Positions 52,462-60,663 of a stretch of 64,000 bases of DNA are shown piece by piece (the first letter of the stretch is position 1; each line of letters opens with the position of its first letter). Made by a program: the position numbers and the translations under genes. The notes under the pieces were generated by a model that worked only from the letters and a program-made list of their open reading frames with translations, did not search any database and was not told the DNA's origin. Source of the stretch: CAYTGM01 sp964437365 (GTDB taxonomy: Bacteria; Sumerlaeota; Sumerlaeia; SLMS01); NCBI GenBank assembly GCA_964437365.1, contig CAYTGM010000001.1, positions 496,001 through 560,000 of the forward strand, given 5' to 3'.

Positions 52462-53239
52462 TAAATTCGAAAACACGTCTAATCAGATAGAAATAGAAGG
52501 GCTCTGTAAGTCTTACGGAGATCTAACAGTTCTGGATCGGTTATCTCTGGAGGTACGTCTTGGGGAAGTTGTGAGCATCATTGGGCCAAGCGGTTCTGGA
52601 AAATCAACCCTGCTCCGAATCCTCATGACGCTCGAGAAGCCGGACTCAGGTATCGTACGTATCAATGGAGAATCGTATTTTACCGAGATCGCCAACGGAA
52701 GTGAGATCGCCGCCACAGAGGCGCATATACGTAAGATCCGAAGCCGGATTGGGATGGTTTTTCAGCACTTTAACCTGTTTCCACATATGACCGCTCTGGG
52801 GAATGTGATGGAAGCCCCCGTTCAGGTTCAGGGACTGAGTAAAGCCAAAGCGAAAGAGCTCGCAAAGGAATACCTCGCTCTTGTGGGGCTTGAAGATAAG
52901 TTCGATGCCTATCCGGCAAAACTTTCTGGTGGACAGAAACAACGCGTGGCAATTGCCCGCGCTCTGGCGATGAAGCCGGAGATTATGCTCTTTGACGAGA
53001 TTACATCCGCACTGGATCCAGAGCTTGTTGGTGGTATTCTGGATCTCCTCGAGAAGATCGCGGAAAAGGGAGACACAACGATGCTTATTGTGACACATCA
53101 GATGCGTTTTGCCCGGGAGAGTTCGAACAGGATTCTCTTCTTCGATCATGGACATATTCTTGAAGACGGTCCGCCCAATGAGATCCTATCGAACCCTGCG
53201 CATGAAAGAACACGCGAATTCCTGCAAAGCATTCTTTAG
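52448..53239 (+). CDS. ehuA: Ectoine/hydroxyectoine ABC transporter ATP-binding protein (EhuA)
   Basis: The ATPase of the importer, 263 aa. Walker A is GPSGSGKST (about residue 38), the Q-loop lies in GMVFQHFNLFPHMT, the signature is LSGGQKQRVAIARAL, and Walker B is IMLFDEITSALDPE followed by the H-loop IVTHQM. The start is TTG 52448, preceded by AAGGAAA at good spacing and lying inside ehuD. It is the last gene of the cluster. The convergent amidase-like gene ends 19 bases later. Confidence 0.92.
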   Translation: MSTPDKFENTSNQIEIEGLCKSYGDLTVLDRLSLEVRLGEVVSIIGPSGSGKSTLLRILMTLEKPDSGIVRINGESYFTEIANGSEIAATEAHIRKIRSRIGMVFQHFNLFPHMTALGNVMEAPVQVQGLSKAKAKELAKEYLALVGLEDKFDAYPAKLSGGQKQRVAIARALAMKPEIMLFDEITSALDPELVGGILDLLEKIAEKGDTTMLIVTHQMRFARESSNRILFFDHGHILEDGPPNEILSNPAHERTREFLQSIL

Positions 53240-53258
53240 GTTATATTAATCACTGACT

Positions 53259-54272
53259 TTAATAGAAGGAAACCTGCAGGCCTTTATCACCATCCAGCTC
53301 AGCCAGTTTTTCCATGGGATTCTCATTCAGACGAAGAAACTTGAATCCACGCAGATAGGATTTACCTTCTGCCAGGCGCTGCTCTTTTGTAGCCAGACGT
53401 CTGTCTATATAAGACAGTAGCGGTTCCTCGCGAACTTTAGGCGGCGTTGAGTGAAGGAAGTTCACTGTTCCATCGTCACTCTTGGTGATCAGTCCTACAT
53501 GAGAAGCCCATCCGGAGTTCTCGTTCGTTCCAACAATGATATTTACGTACATTCCTTCCTCGAGCTCATCCAGAATATCTGGAACAACTTCATGAGGAAC
53601 AAAGTCTACACTGATCCTCTCCACAGGAATGTCTGTTTCAAGGTCGTATCTATTCTTTAGAAACTTTGCTCGATCAACCTTCTGATTGTATGTGCCTTTA
53701 GCGTCGCCAGCTAATTCAGCACTCATGTCAGTTACGAGCCATGAGTTGTTTACATCCCAGTCTGCTTCTGTGTAGTGGTTCCGCGTGATCACGCTGATTT
53801 CGCCATCTTTGTAGCGAATTCTCTGAAGTGTCTTGAAGAAGGAAGGCCAGTCATTTGACAAGGCCATCGCATATGCATGTTCGCTGAAAACGACACAGTC
53901 ACTTTTGTCCAGGCAGTATAGTGGCTGGGGATCGTAGGTTTCCACGGGGAACTCACCAAGCAGATAGAGTTCGTAGGGTTGGTTGATATTCTTGCGACCA
54001 TAATGGACCACTCTGCTGACAAGGTCCGGCTCATATTCAGAGTAGAACTTCAAATAGGTATCCAGCTCTTGTTCATTAAACGTATAGAGAGGTCTGCTGA
54101 TCAGGTCAGCCAGCTTTTCTGTATCCAGGTTAAGTTCGTCTGCGATCTGCTTCTCATCCGCATTCAATGTATAGCTGGAAGGAGCACCTCCCTGATTCTG
54201 GGTAGAGACAGCACAGGATGACAGCATCCCGGCAAGAATCAGTGTCGTAGCATATTTTGCAAAATGTTTCAT
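53259..54272 (-). CDS. DUF1460 NlpC/P60-like peptidoglycan amidase/peptidase lipoprotein
   Basis: A 337-aa lipoprotein: signal ATTLILAGMLSSC with lipobox Cys 20. The catalytic core resembles the DUF1460 (N-acetylmuramoyl-L-alanine amidase-like, NlpC/P60 fold) family: C126 in YCLDKSDCVVFSEHAYAMAL and H258 in GWASHVGLITK are the probable Cys and His. TRNHYTEADW is a further conserved element. It likely cleaves peptide stems of peptidoglycan fragments in the periplasm. It directly follows a DUF1343 muramidase gene (26-base gap, same strand), consistent with joint muropeptide breakdown. Confidence 0.8.
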   Translation of the reverse strand: MKHFAKYATTLILAGMLSSCAVSTQNQGGAPSSYTLNADEKQIADELNLDTEKLADLISRPLYTFNEQELDTYLKFYSEYEPDLVSRVVHYGRKNINQPYELYLLGEFPVETYDPQPLYCLDKSDCVVFSEHAYAMALSNDWPSFFKTLQRIRYKDGEISVITRNHYTEADWDVNNSWLVTDMSAELAGDAKGTYNQKVDRAKFLKNRYDLETDIPVERISVDFVPHEVVPDILDELEEGMYVNIIVGTNENSGWASHVGLITKSDDGTVNFLHSTPPKVREEPLLSYIDRRLATKEQRLAEGKSYLRGFKFLRLNENPMEKLAELDGDKGLQVSFY

Positions 54273-54298
54273 AAGAGGGTCCTTCCAGAGGGAGTCGA

Positions 54299-55588
54299 TT
54301 ATTTGTAGATCAGATAAGGCTTACGGAGCTCAACAAACTCGAGCACGTCGGGCTTGTAGAATTCGATGATTTCTTCTGCAGATTTGCCTTCAAGAATCAT
54401 CTCGCGGATCTCTTTCTGACCCATTACCTTGTCAAACATAGCACGGCGTGGGTTGTCATCATTAAACAGGCCTTTCTCAGGATACATCTCCTGAAGAACT
54501 TCCATCATAAAGATCTGAGCTTCAACGGGACGAATAATCCGATAGTCTGTAATAATGAACTGGGCGCCGTGAACAACTTCACCTTCGTAGGTACTCGCGT
54601 AAGGCTTAAAAGTAATTGGGCGGGCAAGTAGTCCGGGAATTTCCTTGTCATTCATTGCCTGAGCAAACGCGTGTCCGTCGATGAAGGGAGCAGCAATGAC
54701 TTCGAATGCGAGTGGATAACCAACGCCAATGGTCACATCCCGACGAAGCTCGCCGATAATTCCTGTCAGGTTGTAATAGAATGCATGCTTAGCACTTGGG
54801 ATGTTTGGTGATGAAGGAACGAAAGGAAGGCCCGTATCCCACTGGTGCATCCATCTCTCGTAATTCGTGAGAGGGACAACAGTGAGGTCGCACTCTACTT
54901 CATTGAATTCCTTGTTAAAGAGCTTGGCTACTTCACCCGGAGTCATTCCGTACATATACGGAACTGCGTAAAGGCCTACAAAAGATGTTCCCTGGCTCAT
55001 GTCGAGTATATTACCACTGATGATGCCACCACAGGGGTTAGGACGATCAAGGACGATAAAGGGAATTCCAGCTTTTCCACATTCTTCCATCGCATAAGCC
55101 ATTGTATAGATATACGTATAGCTACGCGAACCAACATCCTGAATGTCATAAATCATAACGTCCAGACCTTCGAGATACTCCTTCGGTGGTCTGCGTGTAC
55201 TTCCATAGAGACTCAGTTCAGGGATCCCAGTTCGTGCATCAACCTGGTCTTCAACTTTATCGCCGGCATAGACATCGCCTCGAACACCATGTTCTGGTCC
55301 GAACAGCTTCACCAGCTGAACTTCGGGATGGTCATTCAGAAGATCAATTGTGGACCTTAACTTACTGTCGACACCTGTTGCATTGGTAATAAGTCCGACT
55401 CGCTTGCCGCGAACAAGATCCAGATAACCGGGTTCGGTTAGAAGTGTTTCAATTCCTGGTTTTACCTCGTATTCCGGGCGGTTCGGTACCCAGCGCCCTT
55501 CAGAGCTGTCAACGGTCCTGCAGGAACCCAACAGGGAACAAAGGACCAACAGGCTGGCAAAAACAGATAAACTTGAAAGAGATTGCAT
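54299..55588 (-). CDS. DUF1343 lipoprotein, NamZ-type exo-beta-N-acetylmuramidase
   Basis: A 429-aa lipoprotein: FASLLVLCSLLGSC with lipobox Cys 23. The DUF1343 core shows GKRVGLITNATGVD, KLFGPEHGVRGD with the conserved glutamate E99, and DVGSRSYTYIYTM. VLDRPNPCGG and WDTGLPFVPSSPNIPS are further family blocks. Members characterised as NamZ release terminal N-acetylmuramic acid from peptidoglycan fragments. Acting in the periplasm with the NlpC/P60-like protein next to it, it would serve cell-wall turnover or recycling. The activity of this particular protein is inferred from the family. Confidence 0.85.
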   Translation of the reverse strand: MQSLSSLSVFASLLVLCSLLGSCRTVDSSEGRWVPNRPEYEVKPGIETLLTEPGYLDLVRGKRVGLITNATGVDSKLRSTIDLLNDHPEVQLVKLFGPEHGVRGDVYAGDKVEDQVDARTGIPELSLYGSTRRPPKEYLEGLDVMIYDIQDVGSRSYTYIYTMAYAMEECGKAGIPFIVLDRPNPCGGIISGNILDMSQGTSFVGLYAVPYMYGMTPGEVAKLFNKEFNEVECDLTVVPLTNYERWMHQWDTGLPFVPSSPNIPSAKHAFYYNLTGIIGELRRDVTIGVGYPLAFEVIAAPFIDGHAFAQAMNDKEIPGLLARPITFKPYASTYEGEVVHGAQFIITDYRIIRPVEAQIFMMEVLQEMYPEKGLFNDDNPRRAMFDKVMGQKEIREMILEGKSAEEIIEFYKPDVLEFVELRKPYLIYK

Positions 55589-55688
55589 ATTGTAAGCCTC
55601 GTGGGAGTGAAATAGAATGAGATCTGATCAACTGTTGATCCATGGAACAAGGGTTTTTCGCCGCGGTCTAAATGGAAATGATCAGTAT

Positions 55689-57425
55689 TTACGATGTTGC
55701 AGAGAGAGAATTGCGGAACTCTTCCAGTAAACGGTCGATTTCTTCCTGTAGCTTTTCATCTTTGCGAATCTCATCAAGCTTAAACCCTTCAGGCAATCGA
55801 GGAAAGCTACTGATCTGACCCTCGATAAACTGAAGCTCCAGCTTTCTGACAACGTCGGGAAGTAGTTCGGCTGCGCGCCCCGCAGCGGGAGTATCCGCAA
55901 AACGGTTGAGAATAAGCCTGATCAGGTTGAGAGATTCCGTATAGTTCTGCAACCAGTATGACCGTTCCGCCTGCTGATAGAATGTTTCTGCATTGATCCC
56001 ACGACGTTCTTCTTCGCGATTCCTCGACTTCTCTGCCAGCTCTTGGAGTCGCTGCGCTTCTTCTCTCAATCGTGAGCCGCGTCCCTCCGTATTCAGCAGC
56101 ACGTTTGTCAGCTTGAGAACCTCGTTGATATCCCCTAGGTCATAAAGCTTCTGAGCGTATTCGAGAAGATAAGTATCCTCCTGCCTGCGAGCTGTAGATA
56201 GGGCGCTATCGCTTAAGTCGCGCAAGTTCGGATTCTCGCGTGTCTGGTTAAAGAGCTCGATTGCCTCGCTATACATCTCATTCTCCACACACCATTGAGC
56301 ATGCTTGAAAAGCTCCAGCGGCTCCGTTTCTTTGATCTCCAGAAGACGCTTCTGGTGGTAGGCCTCTTTGTAGATATCCTGAATCTTCTCTGTTCGTTCC
56401 GTTGCAGGAATCTCAAAACTGATCAATTCTTCCGCTTTTCCCGGCGTCCCGTTCTCGATCAGGTGTTTTGCCTCCATGGCAATTAACTCATCTCGCGCCT
56501 GTATATATTCAGCGGGAAGGAACTGCTTTAAGGGCTCCATTGCAATGCGGGCGAAACGGTAGCTCTTGTTCTGTGCGGCGTACTCCATCATGTGATCGAG
56601 CGTTATGTTCGCTCTGTCCTTGGCAATCTCTGGACTAAGCTTGCTGAGCTCACCGGTAATTGTTTCGAACGCTGCGTCGTATTCACCGCTCTCTCGAGCT
56701 TTCGCAGCGCGAGTCAGCAAAGCGATAACAACCTGTGAAGAATCACCATCTCCCGATATCAGCTTCATCCGTTCGATCATCGAGAGCGCATCGCCAAGTT
56801 CGCCTCGATCAAGCCGACGTTTCACCATCAGGTTCATTAATTCAAGGGCCCAGGTCTTGATCGACTCGACCTCTGATATCTTTGCGGAAGGGATACTGTC
56901 TATCGCTGCGATCGCACCGTCCCAATCCCCCAACTGGTAGAGATTCTGGCTTGTATAGAAGTACGTTTGAGCTGTCAGAAAATCGGCATCCAGGATATTC
57001 TTTAACTCGATGCGCAGCTGAAGAGCCTGGTCTTCTCGCCCTGCCTGGATCGAACCGGAAATAGCAGGATTGAATCGCCGGAGAACCTCATTGAGATCCT
57101 CACCCTCTACCCCTTCATGATGAGCCTCCAGAATAAGCTGAAGGCCTTTGACTGGATTCGACTTTCTAAAGGCCGTTTCTGCTTTAAGAAGAGAATTCTC
57201 TCCTTCGCTGGACCGCTCGATGGACTCAATACTGCTCTTCAAGAGTGGAAGTTCCATTCCGCCCTTTTCGATAAGAATCCTCTGACTGTCTTCCTGAGTG
57301 ATCTGAGCCTCGATGATTCTTCCATCCTTCAGAAAAATCTTGTCTGAGTACGTGACACTGACGGCGCCGCATAGACAACCCAGGGTGAGAGAAAGAACCG
57401 ATATTTTTTTTGTGAACAAAGGCAT
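55689..57425 (-). CDS. Exported TPR-repeat protein of unknown function
   Basis: A 578-aa protein with an N-terminal signal-like helix, ISVLSLTLGCLCGAVSVTYS. Next is a short beta segment, DKIFLKDGRIIEAQITQEDS, which resembles the small domain often found before TPR arrays in Planctomycetes and Verrucomicrobia proteins. The rest is helical with TPR-like pairs, for example LYQLGDWDGAIAAIDSIP, MYSEAIELFNQTRENP and YWLQNYTESLNLIRLIL. It probably acts as a periplasmic interaction scaffold. Its start is one base after the stop of the WecA-type gene, so the two are co-expressed. Confidence 0.72.
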   Translation of the reverse strand: MPLFTKKISVLSLTLGCLCGAVSVTYSDKIFLKDGRIIEAQITQEDSQRILIEKGGMELPLLKSSIESIERSSEGENSLLKAETAFRKSNPVKGLQLILEAHHEGVEGEDLNEVLRRFNPAISGSIQAGREDQALQLRIELKNILDADFLTAQTYFYTSQNLYQLGDWDGAIAAIDSIPSAKISEVESIKTWALELMNLMVKRRLDRGELGDALSMIERMKLISGDGDSSQVVIALLTRAAKARESGEYDAAFETITGELSKLSPEIAKDRANITLDHMMEYAAQNKSYRFARIAMEPLKQFLPAEYIQARDELIAMEAKHLIENGTPGKAEELISFEIPATERTEKIQDIYKEAYHQKRLLEIKETEPLELFKHAQWCVENEMYSEAIELFNQTRENPNLRDLSDSALSTARRQEDTYLLEYAQKLYDLGDINEVLKLTNVLLNTEGRGSRLREEAQRLQELAEKSRNREEERRGINAETFYQQAERSYWLQNYTESLNLIRLILNRFADTPAAGRAAELLPDVVRKLELQFIEGQISSFPRLPEGFKLDEIRKDEKLQEEIDRLLEEFRNSLSATS

Positions 57426-57426
57426 T

Positions 57427-58578
57427 TTAACCAGATTCGAAATCAGCAGATGTCTTTCGCATCCCCTTCAGTAAATAGTGAAGAAGGACGGCACTCATAC
57501 CCGCAATAAGAAGAATCTGCAATATTCCACGATTCGCGTCAAATCCAACGTGAATATAGAAATAAGCGAGCACAACGGTGACGAAGCCGTGGCTTGTTAC
57601 GAACTGGCGCGTCAGTGTATGGTCTTCCCCAGCAGGTCCGGCAAGATACCGCTGGTAGAGATGATCCCGGTGAGCATGCAAAGGATTGGCACCGTTCAAA
57701 CTTCTTCGAATGATCGTAAACAGGACGTCGAAGAGGAAAACAGAACAAAGAATCAAAAAACCCAGAACCGGCTGAGGGTATGACGTTGGTGTGATACAAT
57801 AAAAGATCAACAGGATCGCAACTAAATAACCGAGAACCTGACTGCCGGAATCTCCCATAAACGTTCGTGCAGACGGGATATTGTAGGTAACAAATCCCTG
57901 GCAGGAAAAGATGACGATCACGCTTAGAATCGTGATCGGAGTCGTGGCGTCATAATAGAGAATCGAAAAAATCAGACCTGCCAGTATGAGTTGCGTATAG
58001 CGTGTCACCAGTCCGTTGATGCCATCCATGAAGTTCCAGACGTTCATAAACAAAAGGATCACGAGGAAAGAGGCTGACTTCCCTACGACAGGTGGGAACT
58101 CCACGAAACTTGAAACAAAGGGTATCTGGATACCGGGAATTCCTTCAATAAGTAGTGCAGATAATCCTGCGATGATCAGTTGAGCCCCCAGTTTGAATAA
58201 CGGCGGGGGAGACTTCAGGTCATCCCACAGGCCAACAAGGAATGCTGCCATTGCTCCAAGCGCAGCGACTGCCAGCTGAAGCCAGCTGAATAATTTAATC
58301 TCTTCGTTGAGCTCATGTATATAGCTGGACTTCATGGGAATTATCAAGAGGACCGCTGTGACAACAACGCCAGCGATCAAGCCCGCCAATATGCCAATTC
58401 CTCCGAGCCTTGGAGTTGGTTCCGTATGACTGCTCCGATCCTCAGCATGGTCGAACAGATTCTGTTTTTTTGAGAGGTTTATAGACCAGAGCGTTATAAA
58501 CCTGGCAGTAAGATACGACGCTGCTCCCACCGGAAAAAATGCGAGCGCTGTCCAAAGAAGAAAATCAATAGGGATCAC
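57427..58578 (-). CDS. WecA/MraY-family polyprenyl-phosphate sugar-1-phosphate transferase
   Basis: A 383-aa polytopic enzyme that loads a sugar-1-phosphate from a UDP-sugar onto undecaprenyl phosphate and so starts glycan synthesis. Family motifs are VGLWDDLKS with the Asp pair, NVWNFMDGINGLVT, RTFMGDSGSQVLG, and AHRDHLYQR, which places it with WecA rather than MraY. The donor is probably UDP-GlcNAc or a related sugar. The GT4 pair at 32.7-35.0 kb and the GT-C-like proteins could act downstream in the same glycan pathway. Confidence 0.88.
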   Translation of the reverse strand: MIPIDFLLWTALAFFPVGAASYLTARFITLWSINLSKKQNLFDHAEDRSSHTEPTPRLGGIGILAGLIAGVVVTAVLLIIPMKSSYIHELNEEIKLFSWLQLAVAALGAMAAFLVGLWDDLKSPPPLFKLGAQLIIAGLSALLIEGIPGIQIPFVSSFVEFPPVVGKSASFLVILLFMNVWNFMDGINGLVTRYTQLILAGLIFSILYYDATTPITILSVIVIFSCQGFVTYNIPSARTFMGDSGSQVLGYLVAILLIFYCITPTSYPQPVLGFLILCSVFLFDVLFTIIRRSLNGANPLHAHRDHLYQRYLAGPAGEDHTLTRQFVTSHGFVTVVLAYFYIHVGFDANRGILQILLIAGMSAVLLHYLLKGMRKTSADFESG

Positions 58579-58613
58579 AGTGCTGGACTAAGAGCTCCTT
58601 CCCCTCTTGTCTA

Positions 58614-60494
58614 TCACCAGTTCGTTCCTGTAGAAAGTTGGGCGTACTCAGACAGCTCTTTCATGTCGATCTCTTCTGCGTGCTTCGAAAAGAGGATCCA
58701 TTTGCAGTAATTACGATACTCTTTCTCGTTTGAGAATGGCTGCGGAGAGACACCTTTCTTATCTTTGACAATACCGTATACGGCATGACCAATCGCTGCA
58801 TTTGGCGAACGCTTCACCAGTGTCTTCAACATTTCCTTCAAGCCTTCGCTGAGATCAGCGGGTTCGGAATCCAGAAACGATTCGATATCAAAAACTTTGT
58901 CGAAGAAACGATATTCTTCAAGAGGCTCTCCACCACTGATCGCAACCACAAGCTCCTTGTCAATGAAGCCAGTATTGATCAATTTGACTGATTCCCACTT
59001 GAGTTTGTATTTCCCGGACTCACTGCTCATTTTTATTCCCTTATCATGAAGGGAAGCAGACAGAATCTCATGCTGGGCACGAAGAAGAAGTGGTTTATCA
59101 ATCGTTACAAAGACAAAAAGCTGGCGTACTTTCTTTGTCTGGTCGTATAGCTCCAGCGCTTCCTCCATAGAAAGTCCCTCATAGACAATCCCTTTGCGTT
59201 TGAGGACAGCTTTCTTCGCAGCTCCTTCGCTACATCCCTCGCGTATCGCGACGAGTTTGGCGACTTCGTCTATGCGTATTTTCTTGCCGTTTGGAAGCAG
59301 CATGGCAAACTTAGCATCCTGCAACCTCTCGTATTTTCCCTCTGGCGTGTCTGGAGGTGTTGGAGTTTCGTGTGCCGGAGTCTGTTGCTGCTGAGTTGGC
59401 ACCGACGGAACAGGTGCTTGAGGAGCAGGCACCGGGTAGGGTGGAGTTGCATGACCACTCGGAGGCATACCTGCCGGGGGAGGGCCATAAGGCTGATTGG
59501 GATCAGGGTAATAACCTGGAGGCATTTGTTGGGGCGGTGCATAACCAGGAGGCGGTCCCTGACGAAATTTTGGAGGGATCTGATAATATCCAGACGGAGC
59601 CGGCTGTTGGTGCGGATACCCTGGATAGACAGGAGGCGGACCATACTGAGGTGGTGGAGGACCCTGGTAATGCGGAGGAGGTCCCTGTTGAGGATAGCCA
59701 GGATAGACAGGCTGCTGGGGAGGAACTCCGTTTGGAGCTGGAGGTGCCTGCTGCTGCCCTATGTCTATTTGTATCGGATCTTCGACTTCTGTCTGCTCCT
59801 TTTTTCTACCTCTACCGGGTTTCAAGTTAAAACCCGCTGGAGCAGGTGAAGACTCCGGGGACTTCTTTTGAGGAGCAATGATGTCTGGCTCGGGCTCCAG
59901 CTTGTCGCCTGGGGGAGATGGGTCCTTCAAATGAGGCGCGTTCTCATCCTCATGATCAACCTTCCACTCAAAATAAACGCTGTTTTCAGTCTTGCTCGCT
60001 TTCGTCTCTTCTGCTTCGCTGTGGACGCCCTGCATATCGAGATTGTCCAACGATAAACCGGCATCAATCTCACTATCCAGACCAGCGATCTGATTTCGAA
60101 ACTCGGCGGGTAGCTTATTGATGATCTCGAGCGCTTCACGCTTCTCAGATAGCAGAGGCTTTGTGTCCAGGAATTCACCGAGATAAGACGCACATGACTG
60201 ATAGTCTTCGCGACTGAATGCCATGTGACCCGCAGATTTCAGTGCAGGGATCCGAGCCTTATTATCCGGCTGGTTATCAATCAGAAGCTGATATGCCTGG
60301 TAAGAGAGATCGTCCTGACCATGTTTATCCAGAAGGCGAGCCAGATCGTACTGAACCGTACCACGCAGGAGAAACTTCGGGTTCTCCTCCAGAATTTCCC
60401 GATAAAGATCTGCAACCTTGTCGGCTTCTCGGAGAAAGAGGGCCCGCTTAAGATCTTCTGCTTTTCCCTTCGACTGTTTCGAACTTCCAGACAT
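58614..60494 (-). CDS. TPR-like protein with long Pro/Tyr/Gln-rich low-complexity centre
   Basis: An unrecognised 626-aa cytoplasmic protein. Residues 1-130 are helical and TPR-like (YDLARLLDKHGQDDLSYQAY). An acidic linker follows. Residues about 247-382 are low complexity, with imperfect repeats such as PVYPGYPQQ and PVYPGYPHQQ plus PPPGYAPP, strikingly like eukaryotic RNA-binding or prion-like tails. The C-terminal ~240 residues look folded: KFAMLLPNGKKIRIDEVAKL, then KYKLKWESVKLINTG, ending in a helical part. It lies 35 bases upstream of the WecA-type gene on the same strand. The function is unknown. Confidence 0.7.
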   Translation of the reverse strand: MSGSSKQSKGKAEDLKRALFLREADKVADLYREILEENPKFLLRGTVQYDLARLLDKHGQDDLSYQAYQLLIDNQPDNKARIPALKSAGHMAFSREDYQSCASYLGEFLDTKPLLSEKREALEIINKLPAEFRNQIAGLDSEIDAGLSLDNLDMQGVHSEAEETKASKTENSVYFEWKVDHEDENAPHLKDPSPPGDKLEPEPDIIAPQKKSPESSPAPAGFNLKPGRGRKKEQTEVEDPIQIDIGQQQAPPAPNGVPPQQPVYPGYPQQGPPPHYQGPPPPQYGPPPVYPGYPHQQPAPSGYYQIPPKFRQGPPPGYAPPQQMPPGYYPDPNQPYGPPPAGMPPSGHATPPYPVPAPQAPVPSVPTQQQQTPAHETPTPPDTPEGKYERLQDAKFAMLLPNGKKIRIDEVAKLVAIREGCSEGAAKKAVLKRKGIVYEGLSMEEALELYDQTKKVRQLFVFVTIDKPLLLRAQHEILSASLHDKGIKMSSESGKYKLKWESVKLINTGFIDKELVVAISGGEPLEEYRFFDKVFDIESFLDSEPADLSEGLKEMLKTLVKRSPNAAIGHAVYGIVKDKKGVSPQPFSNEKEYRNYCKWILFSKHAEEIDMKELSEYAQLSTGTNW

Positions 60495-60663
60495 TGATGA
60501 CCTACAATCTATTTACATGCATGTTTTACAGGTAATTCAATGTGCTTGAAGTTGTCTTTGGCAAGGGAAGAGTTCAGGGAAACGGCTCGTGATTTGTTCT
60601 CCCGCGAAATCTTAGCGAACACTCTATGCTGTTTTTCGCTTTTCCTGAGACTGAGCCATCAGA

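Noticed and set aside
53244..53264. A+T inverted repeat between ehuA and the convergent DUF1460 gene as a bidirectional terminator
   Set aside because: The stem is six A-T pairs only and overlaps the stop codon of the DUF1460 gene; too weak to claim.
59357..59849. Two long plus-strand frames (157 and 159 codons) at one place
   Set aside because: They are mirror images of the Pro/Tyr/Gln-rich codons of the minus-strand gene. Low-complexity DNA leaves several frames open.
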